Counted from the stretch's first letter, positions 35,263 to 44,079 are shown. The stretch: 64,000 bases of DNA from Prosopocoilus inquinatus (GCA_036172665.1 CM069873.1:38430001-38494000), one strand, 5' to 3'. Notes: generated by a model not told the origin, from the letters alone. Translations and numbers: made by a program.

Positions 35263-35942
35263 GTATTAAGTTGTTGTCTTAATCTTCTGTTATTTTTTCG
35301 ACAGGTATTAAGTGTTACACCCATTTTATTTCTTCGTTCCAAACAATCTTCTTCTCTGTCAATGCAATCGTTGATATTTTTATACATTTTGTTTTGATTC
35401 GCCTGTTGTTTCAATAGTTCATCAATTGTTATATGGAGTTTCTTGCTACAATTGTTGGAATCCGCTCCAATCATATACAATTCATGTGTCAATGTATCGA
35501 TTTGATTTAATAAACGTGATACGTTTTTCTTGTATTCGTTAATTAGAGAATATGCTATGTTTATTTTTTCGTCTAAGACATGTAATTTTTCTGTTGAAGT
35601 TTTATTTAATACTTGCATAGATGATTCCAATAAAATATTTTCTTTAATTAGTTTAATTCTTTCTGTATTAACGACTTCTTCACTTAAGTTTGTGACCCTT
35701 TTTTCACAATTTTCAATTTGTTGAATGTACTTATCGTTTAAATCTATTTCGTTGGCATGTAATTGAATGTATTCATCGAGCTCCTTTGTACATTCTTGAT
35801 ATATGATAAAACTGCTATTATAAAGTGTGTCGTATTCAGCTTGAGCGGTTTCATAACTTTGTTTATAGTATTCACATGAGTCAGTGGTATTGCACTGAAT
35901 GCGCGTAATGGTAATGAAAAGTAATGCGATTAAGGTTCTCAT
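35214..35942 (-). CDS. Secreted coiled-coil protein of the Polinton
   Basis: 242 residues. Residues 1-17 look like a cleavable signal peptide (MRTLIALLFITITRIQC). The body is a long heptad-rich helix with several Asn-x-Ser/Thr sites (e.g. NTT, NSS, NLS, NKT, NVS, NCS) and regularly spaced Cys. The tail is Ser/Thr/Pro-rich (a run of Ser encoded by the GAT repeat). The stop lies inside the left terminal repeat. It is the last gene of the leftward virion-gene block. A secreted or virion-surface role, for example attachment, is inferred only from architecture; I do not recognise a family. Confidence 0.75.
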   Translation of the reverse strand: MRTLIALLFITITRIQCNTTDSCEYYKQSYETAQAEYDTLYNSSFIIYQECTKELDEYIQLHANEIDLNDKYIQQIENCEKRVTNLSEEVVNTERIKLIKENILLESSMQVLNKTSTEKLHVLDEKINIAYSLINEYKKNVSRLLNQIDTLTHELYMIGADSNNCSKKLHITIDELLKQQANQNKMYKNINDCIDREEDCLERRNKMGVTLNTCRKNNRRLRQQLNTQTSSSSSSTPQPNKS

Positions 35943-36013
35943 CTTGCCCGGTGCAATGATTAAAATATACTGAATCAGATGTGTAAAAAATTAAATAATA
36001 AGTTCTCCCCTTC

Positions 36014-36142
36014 CTACTGCCAATGTTTTTTTCCGTAGAGGTCTTTCTGTAATTGATCCATCAAACAAGATATACATTTGTGTTCTGGTATATCTGTCTC
36101 TCCTTTACATTTAGGGCACTTGTACTTCACCGGAACGGGCAT
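36014..36142 (-). CDS. 42-residue zinc-ribbon-like protein
   Basis: Short frame from the ATG at 36142. It has two CX2C pairs (Cys9/12 in CPKC, Cys23/26 in CISC) 10 residues apart, as in a small zinc ribbon, with a basic C-terminus. It fits between the coiled-coil and major-capsid genes in the same direction without overlap. Function unknown; a small regulatory or virion protein is possible. Short length makes chance possible, but the Cys spacing argues against it. Confidence 0.6.
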   Translation of the reverse strand: MPVPVKYKCPKCKGETDIPEHKCISCLMDQLQKDLYGKKHWQ

Positions 36143-36198
36143 CTTTTCGAGAATGAATGAATAAAATGACTACACAACACTTTATTTATAATTAATTT

Positions 36199-37419
36199 TT
36201 AAAACATTTTTACAGCATTTGTAAGTGGATTATATTTTACTAATCTATCATGCAAAATGAGACAAAAAGCGCAGGTGTTTGCGGGAATATTTTTATTAGT
36301 TTCAAATTCTAATCTTATGTCTACGGTCCCGGATTTGAGTGTTTCGTTTTGTCGGCTACAATCGATCACAACGAGCGGTGCTAAATCTTTAAATTTCGTA
36401 AAGCTAAGACACGGTTCGCCTGCGGTTTTATAATAATAGGATTGTTGAAATTGAGCGTACATTTCGTACAAGATTGCAAATTGATGTTTGTCAAAATTTA
36501 AATTTAAATTATCATAAGGATAGACTTCAGAATTTAAATATAGTTTCATGTTTGTTAAGTTACAATGATCAAATTGGCTGACATTTTTTGAAGCGTCATT
36601 TTTTCTACTAGATTGAAAACCGACAATAACGAAACGAGGTTTCTCCAATTGGCTGCTAGCTTTAACGTTCCACGTGTGCCTCATCGTCTGCTGTAGGAGA
36701 GGTAGTTCGTGTAGTTCCCAGTTTCTGAACGCGATCTCGAGATCTCTTCCTTTATCGATATATCCGAGCAATTGTAATTTTTCAGCGTCGGCTACTCGAA
36801 CGTGAGGAATTTTCCATAGAATTTTTAAAAGTTCTATTTTAGGTTTTTCCCCGTTCTTCGTGGTAATTGTCGCATTAAGATCTGAAGAACTTCGAATGAG
36901 CACTAATTCCTGTCGTACGTTCACTAAAATGTTTTTAAAATCTTCACAAAATCCGAGCAAAATCTTCAGCGGAACGCAAACGCTAAAATTTCCTGTCGTT
37001 AAGTCGGTGATTGTAGGATTTTCAAGATGATTCCAGCCGGCATTGTTGTATCGTGTGCAGTCGTTGTGCGTAAAAGAAATGTATCCTTTTATGGTTGACG
37101 TTATGCCAGGATTTCGAGCGCGATCTATGACCGATCCACCGAGTTCGTATCTGATTTCATCGAACAGAAAAGCAATACCGTTATTGATAAAGTTCAAAGT
37201 ATTGCTGATTTTGTTGTCCTGATCGAGTATTTTCCCTTCGATGTACAGGTAACTTTGAGATGGTAACGTGTAGATGTCCTGCGTTTGAATCGGTAGTCGA
37301 ATTTCATCTGATTTATTTAACGTGGTGTTTGCGTACGGTGGATGACTGTGTATTTCACAGTTTGTAATAGAATCGTCCGTGAAAACGTGCTCACCAATGT
37401 TTAACATACCGAAACTCAT
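36199..37419 (-). CDS. Polinton major capsid protein (double jelly-roll)
   Basis: 406 residues, the usual length for this family (related entries are often labelled F54H12.2-like after a C. elegans copy). The sequence is beta-rich, with phrases such as DEIRLPIQTQDIYTLPSQSY, FLFDEIRYELGG and NYVRQELVLIRSSSD-like segments, typical of Polinton hexon-like proteins. It would form the pseudo-hexameric capsomers of an icosahedral particle. A run of 14 A directly precedes the ATG on the coding strand. The frame is intact. It lies downstream of the penton gene and the 47-residue gene, all leftward. Confidence 0.9.
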   Translation of the reverse strand: MSFGMLNIGEHVFTDDSITNCEIHSHPPYANTTLNKSDEIRLPIQTQDIYTLPSQSYLYIEGKILDQDNKISNTLNFINNGIAFLFDEIRYELGGSVIDRARNPGITSTIKGYISFTHNDCTRYNNAGWNHLENPTITDLTTGNFSVCVPLKILLGFCEDFKNILVNVRQELVLIRSSSDLNATITTKNGEKPKIELLKILWKIPHVRVADAEKLQLLGYIDKGRDLEIAFRNWELHELPLLQQTMRHTWNVKASSQLEKPRFVIVGFQSSRKNDASKNVSQFDHCNLTNMKLYLNSEVYPYDNLNLNFDKHQFAILYEMYAQFQQSYYYKTAGEPCLSFTKFKDLAPLVVIDCSRQNETLKSGTVDIRLEFETNKNIPANTCAFCLILHDRLVKYNPLTNAVKMF

Positions 37420-37440
37420 TTTTTTTTTTTTTTATCTTCT

Positions 37441-37584
37441 TTATAATAATTGAAAACCCAACGATAATAAAAACTGTTTATTTTCAGAAGTTAATTCCTT
37501 TAACTGCTTCTTTAAACTAAACCTCTTACATGTAAATTGTCTTTTTATATCCTTAAACGGAAAAATATTGTACTGAAACACCAT
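37441..37584 (-). CDS. 47-residue basic protein between penton and major capsid genes
   Basis: The ATG at 37584 is immediately preceded by 12 A on the coding strand, like the major capsid gene. The protein starts MVFQYNIFPFKDIKRQF and ends with an LTSENKQFLLSLGFQ motif. I believe I have seen similar short LTxxNKxFLxSLG segments in Polinton proteins, but cannot verify it. It fills the gap between the two capsid genes in the same direction. Function unknown, perhaps a small virion component. Confidence 0.6.
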   Translation of the reverse strand: MVFQYNIFPFKDIKRQFTCKRFSLKKQLKELTSENKQFLLSLGFQLL

Positions 37585-37594
37585 TTTTTTTTTT

Positions 37595-38440
37595 TTACTT
37601 TAACTCTTTTAAATGAAGTCTTATTGTTCTGATTTCGTTTTGAAAATTGACTAAATTTCTATCTTGGTCTAGTATTTTAATGACGATTTCATCGATGTAG
37701 TTGGTATTGATTGGTAGATAAATGACGTTGTTTACTTTTTCTATTATTCTATAACCTGGAGGTGCTTGAGGAAAGAATATGTGTAGCACGTGATCTTGAT
37801 TGTTATTATTATAAGAATTCGTAATTAGATTGCATTCGACGCAAATCGCATTGACTTTAGAAATATTAATAGCAAAATCGGATATGTGTTTTTTATTTGC
37901 GCTAAGTTTTCTTCTGTTAAATCCCAACAGAGGTGCAATAGAATTTGATTTTTCGAAATGTATAATCTTGTTACTTTTTAACTCATACTTCAATGTATTA
38001 TGATTCGTATTTGCTTTTAGTACTATGACCTCATCATCATTAGCGGTTGTATTTATATTTCTGTCAGGGAACATAAATTTGGGTGTTATATAAGGATCCT
38101 CATTATCTTTATTGATAACGTTTCCATTTTTCTTTTTTGTAGACAATAATTTATTATTACTACTACTACCTTTTTGATTTTTGAAATTAATTTCAACCAA
38201 TCGAGACTTTATGTAGTTTTCGATATCTTCGACTTCATAAGCGCCTTCTGGAATTTCTATAATGTGTTTGTCTATGTAAAATTTATTGTTTGTTTCATCG
38301 ACGTTGGGAATGGCATTGTACGAATAAAAATCAATCAGTCCGAGAACGTACGTTTTCTTATTATCTAAAATAATCGGAGGATATATTTGTGCGGTTAAAA
38401 CGGATTCCTTGCCCGATAACGTGAACGTATAGAAAGACAT
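37595..38440 (-). CDS. Polinton minor capsid protein (penton, single jelly-roll)
   Basis: 281 residues from the Met at 38440 (MSFYTFTLSGKESVLTAQIY). That start is chosen over the Met eight codons upstream because TAAAAATG precedes it and relatives begin there. Family phrases: YPPIILDNKKTYVLGLIDFYSYNAIPN in its N-terminal fifth, then IPEGAYEVEDIENYI; near residue 190, a LLGF segment. It would occupy the capsid vertices. A Ser/Asn/Lys linker (about residues 91-115) looks unstructured. Frame intact. Confidence 0.85.
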   Translation of the reverse strand: MSFYTFTLSGKESVLTAQIYPPIILDNKKTYVLGLIDFYSYNAIPNVDETNNKFYIDKHIIEIPEGAYEVEDIENYIKSRLVEINFKNQKGSSSNNKLLSTKKKNGNVINKDNEDPYITPKFMFPDRNINTTANDDEVIVLKANTNHNTLKYELKSNKIIHFEKSNSIAPLLGFNRRKLSANKKHISDFAINISKVNAICVECNLITNSYNNNNQDHVLHIFFPQAPPGYRIIEKVNNVIYLPINTNYIDEIVIKILDQDRNLVNFQNEIRTIRLHLKELK

Positions 38441-38492
38441 TTTTACTAGGTCAACGGTTATCAAGCGAATGAAACACTAAATATGATTTATT

Positions 38493-38843
38493 TTATTTTA
38501 TTGCATTATTAAGAAAAGATAAGCACAATTGACCGCAGTTAGAACTGTTATAGGTTTGATATGCATTATGATTATAATTAATTCTACAAGGCTCTTTCGA
38601 AATAAAATACGCTACAACTTCTACAGGAGGCTTTAAGTTTCCAAAACTATCAAAATAAATAACTTGAGATCCCGTTTTCTTGTACGCCGTCCAATGTGTT
38701 CCCGGACCGTTTGCATTATCCAAGTTAATTATTCCTCTTTCGTTTCCTTTAATTTTTTTAGGTAACTCGTTTCTCATAAATACACCTCTAAAATGAGGAA
38801 TTTTCAAAATTTTTGCATATTTTTCCAAATCAATATTAGTCAT
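38493..38843 (-). CDS. Adenain-like cysteine protease (capsid maturation)
   Basis: 116 residues with the C5/Ulp1-type triad in order: His50 in GTHWTAY, Asp65 in YFDSFG, Gln96, and Cys107 in NCGQLCLSFL. Adenovirus protease and other Polinton proteases share this layout, cleaving virion precursors. It is somewhat shorter than most relatives but all catalytic elements are present. It lies between the basic protein and penton genes in the same direction. Confidence 0.88.
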   Translation of the reverse strand: MTNIDLEKYAKILKIPHFRGVFMRNELPKKIKGNERGIINLDNANGPGTHWTAYKKTGSQVIYFDSFGNLKPPVEVVAYFISKEPCRINYNHNAYQTYNSSNCGQLCLSFLNNAIK

Positions 38844-38863
38844 CGGTTTATTGTGAGGAATTT

Positions 38864-39349
38864 TTAAAATCTGGCTTTTTTTTTTACGAGTCCTGGTCTT
38901 AAAAAAAGTCCAAGTCCGGTTTTATGCGGTTTCAAATATAATCCTTTGCCCATTGCTATCGCTTCCATAGATTTATTGTGACGTTGTGATTCTTTCAATT
39001 GTTCTTTTGCTGTTCTCGCTTCGTTTATCGCTTTCACTATGCCGGTAGCACCGCCGGTGAGGGCACCTAAAGCGCTCAAACCGGCGAAAATCGGTATTAA
39101 AGGTAACACTCCACCAGTTTTAGGTACTTTAATTATACGTTTTTTGGGTGATATTATCTTATTTTTAAACTTCTTGGATGAATTTACAGCTACTCTAACT
39201 GCTTTACTTAGAGTTTTTGGTTTTTTTTGAAGCACATGTTTCTGTATTTGCTTTATTACTTTTGAAAGGTTTTCTTTCTTCTTTGTTTTAGTTTTAACAC
39301 GTAATTTTGTCATCCTCACTCGTTGAATTTTATTTACACACTGAAACAT
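38864..39349 (-). CDS. Basic glycine-rich putative virion/membrane-active protein
   Basis: 161 residues. Residues 1-75 are strongly Lys/Arg-rich. Residues 79-108 form a hydrophobic Gly/Ala segment (GGVLPLIPIFAGLSALGALT then GGATGIVKAINEA), followed by a helix and a terminal MGKGLYLKPHKTGLGLFL motif. Proteins of this design accompany Polinton capsid genes. The positive charge suggests DNA binding, the Gly-rich hydrophobic part membrane or capsid interaction, perhaps like adenovirus minor core proteins. That comparison is my inference. The leader reads TAAAAAAATAATG. Confidence 0.7.
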   Translation of the reverse strand: MFQCVNKIQRVRMTKLRVKTKTKKKENLSKVIKQIQKHVLQKKPKTLSKAVRVAVNSSKKFKNKIISPKKRIIKVPKTGGVLPLIPIFAGLSALGALTGGATGIVKAINEARTAKEQLKESQRHNKSMEAIAMGKGLYLKPHKTGLGLFLRPGLVKKKARF

Positions 39350-39369
39350 TATTTTTTTACTTGAAGAAT

Positions 39370-40419
39370 TTATTTCAATATATTATCATATGATTTTGGT
39401 TTTTTCTTTTCAACATTGTCATCATCAACATCATCATCGATTGATAATTTTCTCTTCAAAGATGTATTTTGTTGTATAACGGGATCACTTGGATTTATTT
39501 TAATTTTTTTTAATTCAAAATCATCGTTATCGTCCGTTTTATCTAATTTTCGTTTTTCACGTCTGGACAGTTTCATTGGACAGTCCTCTACCAAACCTAC
39601 ATCTATTTTTTCAGTTTTATTTTTGTTCTTTCTTTTTTGATGTGTGATTGGATAGTCATCAATAATATCTACATCCATTTTTTCATCTTCTTCTTCAAGG
39701 TTAATTTTAGTTTTGTTCCTAAGTTTTCGTTTTACAGCCTTCTTTTTCTTCTGTACTAATTCGTTCTTTTTGGTTTCTTGGATTAACTTTTTTTTGTATT
39801 CAATATTATCGTTTTCATTTATTCTCTTTTCATTAATTTTATGCGGTTTCATTGAGAAGTTATCTGTAATATCTACATCTGTTTTATGATGTGCTCGTTC
39901 TTTAATGTTCTTTACATTAGGTTTAAGTACCATCTTTTTTTTCTTCTTATCCTTTTGTACTGTATCGTTTTGTGTTAAAACTTTTATACAATATTCAATG
40001 TTTTCAACCAGAGACTCTGCTGTTTTTCTTGTTTTTTCTAATTTTTTAAAACATTCATTAATAGACTTTTTCGTCGTTAATCCCATTCCCAATTTTAGTT
40101 TGGCTTTCATGGCTCCTGCTACTCCCAATGAAGCGGCTTTTTCACCCCACGAAGCATCCTTGGATCGAAATCTTTCCATTGCTTTCTTATATAATTTATT
40201 ATCTGCCACGTGTCTACGTGCTAAATCTTTTTCTTGAGAATAAGCTATGTCATGTTCCTTGCATGCCTCATCTAAATCGTTTATACCGATGTCACCGCGT
40301 GCCAAGCGTTTATGTAGTTTAGTACCGGGTCCGCAAAATCTATAAGTAGGTATGTGCATTTCAAAGGGTAAATTATTGATAGCTGAATTTAATAATCCGT
40401 CTCCTATATAACACTTCAT
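39370..40419 (-). CDS. Phospholipase A2-like protein with Lys-rich repeats
   Basis: 349 residues. Residues 20-60 carry the parvovirus-type phospholipase A2 signature: calcium loop YRFCGPGT (26-33) and catalytic His56-Asp57 in CKEHDIAYS. Residues 60-120 continue an Ala/Lys helix with a KLKLGMGL end. The rest is Lys/Asp-rich, with three diverged repeats of a DVDI-x-D...MK/ITH motif and nuclear-localisation-like clusters. In parvoviruses the domain opens endosomal membranes during entry; a similar role is inferred here. First gene of the leftward virion block; nine A lie just upstream of the start. Confidence 0.85.
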   Translation of the reverse strand: MKCYIGDGLLNSAINNLPFEMHIPTYRFCGPGTKLHKRLARGDIGINDLDEACKEHDIAYSQEKDLARRHVADNKLYKKAMERFRSKDASWGEKAASLGVAGAMKAKLKLGMGLTTKKSINECFKKLEKTRKTAESLVENIEYCIKVLTQNDTVQKDKKKKKMVLKPNVKNIKERAHHKTDVDITDNFSMKPHKINEKRINENDNIEYKKKLIQETKKNELVQKKKKAVKRKLRNKTKINLEEEDEKMDVDIIDDYPITHQKRKNKNKTEKIDVGLVEDCPMKLSRREKRKLDKTDDNDDFELKKIKINPSDPVIQQNTSLKRKLSIDDDVDDDNVEKKKPKSYDNILK

Positions 40420-40512
40420 TCTAATTTTTTTTTAACAAACGTGATTTCTTAAACGACAACTCTTTAACTGAATATAAATTTAAATGTAAAACTATTTCAT
40501 AACATTTCTCAT

Positions 40513-41220
40513 GTGATGCTCCATCTGTCTAACAATATGAAATTAGTTAAACAAAAAATAACTTTAAAAATAGAAAATAATAGTTTTGAAGATGAACGTT
40601 TTAAAAGACACGGTGTACTATTTCCTGCGACCTTGAGATGTATTATCGTAGGTCCTTCGAATTGTGGAAAGACGAACCTTATCATTAACTTGATCGAACA
40701 TGAAAACGGTTTGGCATTTGAAAACGTTTACGTGTACTCGAAATCATTAAATCAACCGAAGTATGTTTATTTACAACAGCTATTGAAGCCGATCAAAGGC
40801 ATCGGTTATTTTGCGTACAGTGCAGGTGAGAACATACTTCCACCTTCACAAGCGAAACCTAATTCGATTTTTATTTTCGACGATGTTGCATGCAACAATC
40901 AAGACATAATTAGAGAATATTTTAGTATGGGTAGACATAATTACATAGATTCGTTTTATCTGTCTCAAACGTATGCCAAAGTGCAAAAACATTTGATTAG
41001 AGACAATGCTAATGCTCTCATACTTTTCAAGCAAGATGACCTAAATTTAAAACACGTTTACAACGATCACGTTGGCACTGACATGAATTTCGATAAATTT
41101 AAAAATATTTGTTCTCTCTGTTGGGGAAGCGGTCCGTACGAATTTGTAACTATTTTTAAAGATAATCGCATGGACGATGGAAGATACAGGAAAGGATTTG
41201 ATCAGTATATATATCTCTGA
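40513..41220 (+). CDS. Packaging ATPase (FtsK/HerA type, A32-like)
   Basis: 235 residues. Walker A GPSNCGKT is at 47-54 and Walker B IFIFDDV near 118-124. Length and phrases (FKRHGVLFPATLRC, DSFYLSQTYAKVQKHLIRDN) match the Polinton genome-packaging ATPase. It is divergently arranged from the phospholipase A2-like gene, with about 90 bp between. Starts at Met1, Met2 and Met9 are all possible. Frame intact. Confidence 0.9.
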   Translation: MMLHLSNNMKLVKQKITLKIENNSFEDERFKRHGVLFPATLRCIIVGPSNCGKTNLIINLIEHENGLAFENVYVYSKSLNQPKYVYLQQLLKPIKGIGYFAYSAGENILPPSQAKPNSIFIFDDVACNNQDIIREYFSMGRHNYIDSFYLSQTYAKVQKHLIRDNANALILFKQDDLNLKHVYNDHVGTDMNFDKFKNICSLCWGSGPYEFVTIFKDNRMDDGRYRKGFDQYIYL

Positions 41221-41278
41221 TGAACTTATATTGTAGTTATTAAGGTTTGAAATATCATACGAACCGTTACTTCTCAAG

Positions 41279-42258
41279 ATGACCGATAAATGTATGAAAC
41301 AAAAACTTTTGTTAAAACGTAAAAATATTCGAGACAAATTAAATTATTTAAAACATGGTGAATTAACCAAAGAAAAGACGTTTGAACCTATTACCAAACA
41401 TTTGAAAAATATCGAAAGCAAATTACAACCAAGAAACGAAAATGAATTATCCAACATCCACGTAAAACCTTCAACCTCTCAGCAAGAACAACAACAACAA
41501 CAACAACAACAACTACATGATTTTACGACTCCCAAACAATATGATTTTGCAACTCCAAAAAGATTTTCTTCTATAAGAAAACGTAAACCATCAGTGATGG
41601 ATTTTAACGAAGATGAAGCTGACGAATCGGAAAGATTTAAAGAATCTATTTTAGATTTAAGGGTCTCGATGAGAAAGCCTATGTCGATTATTTAGATCAG
41701 TATCATCCCTTACCTAGAAAATACATCAATGATATGTACACAGACGATGAAAATAAAGAATTTGATCATAAATATGGAGTGAGACTCGATAAAAGTACTG
41801 AAAACTTAAGAATCGGTGACTCATCATTAAATCTCGATGGAGCTGACATAATTGTTAAAAATAGAAGGTACAAAGGTACTCCAGGATTATATGAGTTACT
41901 GTTTAAAAAATTCCCCGAGAATTACACCAAAGAAGATACTAAAAATTATAAACAAATCATTCTTAGGACTAATACTCATCGACGACATTATAAATCGAAT
42001 AAACAAGTAGATGGCAGTAAAATGCAAAAGTATAAAAATATTGTAGCTCCTTTAATTAACAACAGTAATAGTACAGGTAGTGGATTGTTGATGCAAGCAA
42101 CCGATAATAAAATCGATTACGTACATTGGAATGATCCAAATGAGCTTGTTGAAAGGTTAAGATTATTGTTAGCATCACAAGCGGCCGGTAATACGAGCCA
42201 CACGAATGAAATAAATTCAATAATAGAGGAACTAAGAGAAGCTCGTATCATCAGGTAA
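41279..42258 (+). pseudogene. Conserved Polinton protein (DUF8207-like), one frameshift
   Basis: The first frame (41279-41695) has an N-terminal helix, a Gln run (CAA repeat at about 41487-41511), Thr-Pro-Lys repeats and an acidic segment. Near 41655-41662 it must shift by one base to continue as YHPLPRKYINDMY, EFDHKYGVR, GTPGLYELLFKK and HRRHYKSN, ending at 42258. The second half is the widely conserved part of a Polinton protein of unknown function encoded next to the integrase. A single missing or extra base explains the break; no classical slippery heptamer is evident. Its stop lies only 8 bp before the integrase start. Confidence 0.75.
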
Positions 42259-42266
42259 AAAAAAAG

Positions 42267-43205
42267 ATGGTGAATCTAATTACAGACGCTAAAAAACAAG
42301 TAGTAGATGAAATTCACAAACCTGCAAGAATTAATTTTCAAAGGCGTAAAGTCATAATTAAATCTTTGAACGATCTGTATCAAGCCGACCTGGTGGAAAT
42401 GATTCCTTACGCTAAGGAAAATAACGGTTATAAATACATATTGATCGTGATTAATTGCTTTTCAAAATACGTTTGGGCGTTCCCTTTGAAGAATAAATCC
42501 GGATCCGAAGTCAGCAATGCCATGGAAAAGGTATTTAACGAACAGTCACCTAATAATCTTCAGACGGACTTGGGAAAGGAGTTTTTTAATCAAGAATTCA
42601 AGAAATTAATGAAAAAATACAACGTTAACCATTATAATGTGTTCAGCGAGAAAAAGGCATCGATAGTAGAGCGAGTAAATCGAACAATCAAGAACGATAT
42701 GTTTAAAAACTTTAACCTACAAGGCAACTACAAATGGATAAATTTATTAAAACGTGTCGTGGAAAAATACAACAACAAAAAGCACAGAACAATAGGCATG
42801 AAGCCGATCGAAGTCGGAAAGGAAAACGAACAAGAATTGTTGAATACCGTGTACAACAAAGTTAAATTAGTTGACTTTAAAAGTAAAAAATTCAATGTCG
42901 GTGATTACGTACGTATTTCTAAAATTAGAGGAATCTTCGATAAGACATATATGCCTAATTGGTCAACGGAGATTTTCACGATTCGAAAAGTACAACTCAC
43001 AAATCCGATTACTTATTTATTAAAAGACACAACCGGAAGTGACATATCAGGAGGATTTTATAAAGAACAATTACAAAAAGTAAAATATCCAGACGTTTAT
43101 CTCGTGGAAAAAGTTTTAAAAAGAAATAAAAATAAAGTGTTCGTGAAATGGTTAGGTTTTGATAAGACACATAACAGCTGGATAGATAAAAATAACATTG
43201 CATAA
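42267..43205 (+). CDS. Retroviral-type integrase of the Polinton
   Basis: 312 residues. The catalytic triad is Asp41 (QADLVEM), Asp101 (QTDLGKEF) and Glu135 (SIVERVNRT), in an RNase H-fold core. No HHCC zinc motif precedes it. The C-terminus (about 270-311) is a chromodomain: YLVEKVLKRNKNKVFVKWLG ... SWI. It would insert the element and make the 6-bp target duplication seen here. Nine A plus G precede the ATG. It overlaps no neighbour. Frame intact. Confidence 0.93.
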   Translation: MVNLITDAKKQVVDEIHKPARINFQRRKVIIKSLNDLYQADLVEMIPYAKENNGYKYILIVINCFSKYVWAFPLKNKSGSEVSNAMEKVFNEQSPNNLQTDLGKEFFNQEFKKLMKKYNVNHYNVFSEKKASIVERVNRTIKNDMFKNFNLQGNYKWINLLKRVVEKYNNKKHRTIGMKPIEVGKENEQELLNTVYNKVKLVDFKSKKFNVGDYVRISKIRGIFDKTYMPNWSTEIFTIRKVQLTNPITYLLKDTTGSDISGGFYKEQLQKVKYPDVYLVEKVLKRNKNKVFVKWLGFDKTHNSWIDKNNIA

Positions 43206-43578
43206 GATGGCAAGGAGGAGAAAATTACAAGAGAGAATGTAAAGAAAAGTTTTAAAAAGAATTGTAGAAAGGTTTTATATTTATTCAAAAAGAAAAACAG
43301 TTTAATAAAATAATTTATAAATGACTAGCTCTTTTATTTACTTGTTTATAGGTATATAATAGGTTTTAATCATATACATAATAGTTATAAATAAAAACAA
43401 TATCATATAATGATGAAATACTAAAGAAGATAAGAGTAACATCCTTGTATGTATGTATAGTGGGGGGGAAATTGTACCTATATAAACGTTTCTACAACCG
43501 TAATCTAACCACTAAAGAAAAAGAAACGAAGCATTAATTATTTTGCTTTAATTATTTCTTTTATTCAAATTATATAAA
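43206..43578. other. Intergenic region with promoter-like elements
   Basis: AT-rich, with a run of seven G near 43462 and a TATA-like box further on. No coding capacity recognised. Confidence 0.5.
43479..43486 (+). promoter_or_regulatory. TATA-like box
   Basis: TATATAAA about 90 bp upstream of the ATG at 43579, with a purine-rich leader in between; position fits a promoter for that gene. Confidence 0.45.
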
Positions 43579-44079
43579 ATGTATATAATTGATCTACAAG
43601 GATTCCAATATCAAGAAAGTGAATTTATTATAAGAGAGGTGGCGATCTACGATGTAAATGGTAAGATGATGCATCACTCTTTAGTGTCAACACCACAGAA
43701 GAAGTCTTGGTTCTGTGAAGAATTAATCCGTCACATCGATTGGCAAACTAGAAAACTTCATGGGTTAAATTGGAATACTTCAAACGACTATTATCATATA
43801 CCGCAGGAAAATATTGGCATTTACATCAAAAGTCTAATAGGAAATGGAATTGTATTGGTCAAGGGACTTAACAAGAAGCAAGTGTTAAGTAAATTTTTAA
43901 ATAATAACATTATTGATTTAGATCAATTTAATTGTCCTAATTTGAAAAAGTTGAAACTTACAAAAAATTACATAAAAACTCATTGTAACCTGCATGAAAT
44001 TAATACATTAAATTGTGCCAAAGATCATGCTAATTTATTATATCAATGGTTTGTTACAGATTGTAATAAAAAATTGTAA
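43579..44079 (+). CDS. Unassigned 166-residue protein of the Polinton
   Basis: Begins MYIIDLQGFQYQESEFIIRE; ends in a Cys/His-containing segment (THCNLHEINTLNCAKDHANL, about 138-157). I recall similar uncharacterised proteins in insect genomes that begin with an IDLQGF-like strand and a conserved FIxxE. This strand-plus-acid arrangement vaguely resembles the start of a DEDD exonuclease, but the remaining acids are not clear, so no function is assigned. It is a single intact frame between integrase and the spliced gene, with a 12-base GATTTAGATCAATT-like repetition just downstream. Confidence 0.7.
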   Translation: MYIIDLQGFQYQESEFIIREVAIYDVNGKMMHHSLVSTPQKKSWFCEELIRHIDWQTRKLHGLNWNTSNDYYHIPQENIGIYIKSLIGNGIVLVKGLNKKQVLSKFLNNNIIDLDQFNCPNLKKLKLTKNYIKTHCNLHEINTLNCAKDHANLLYQWFVTDCNKKL

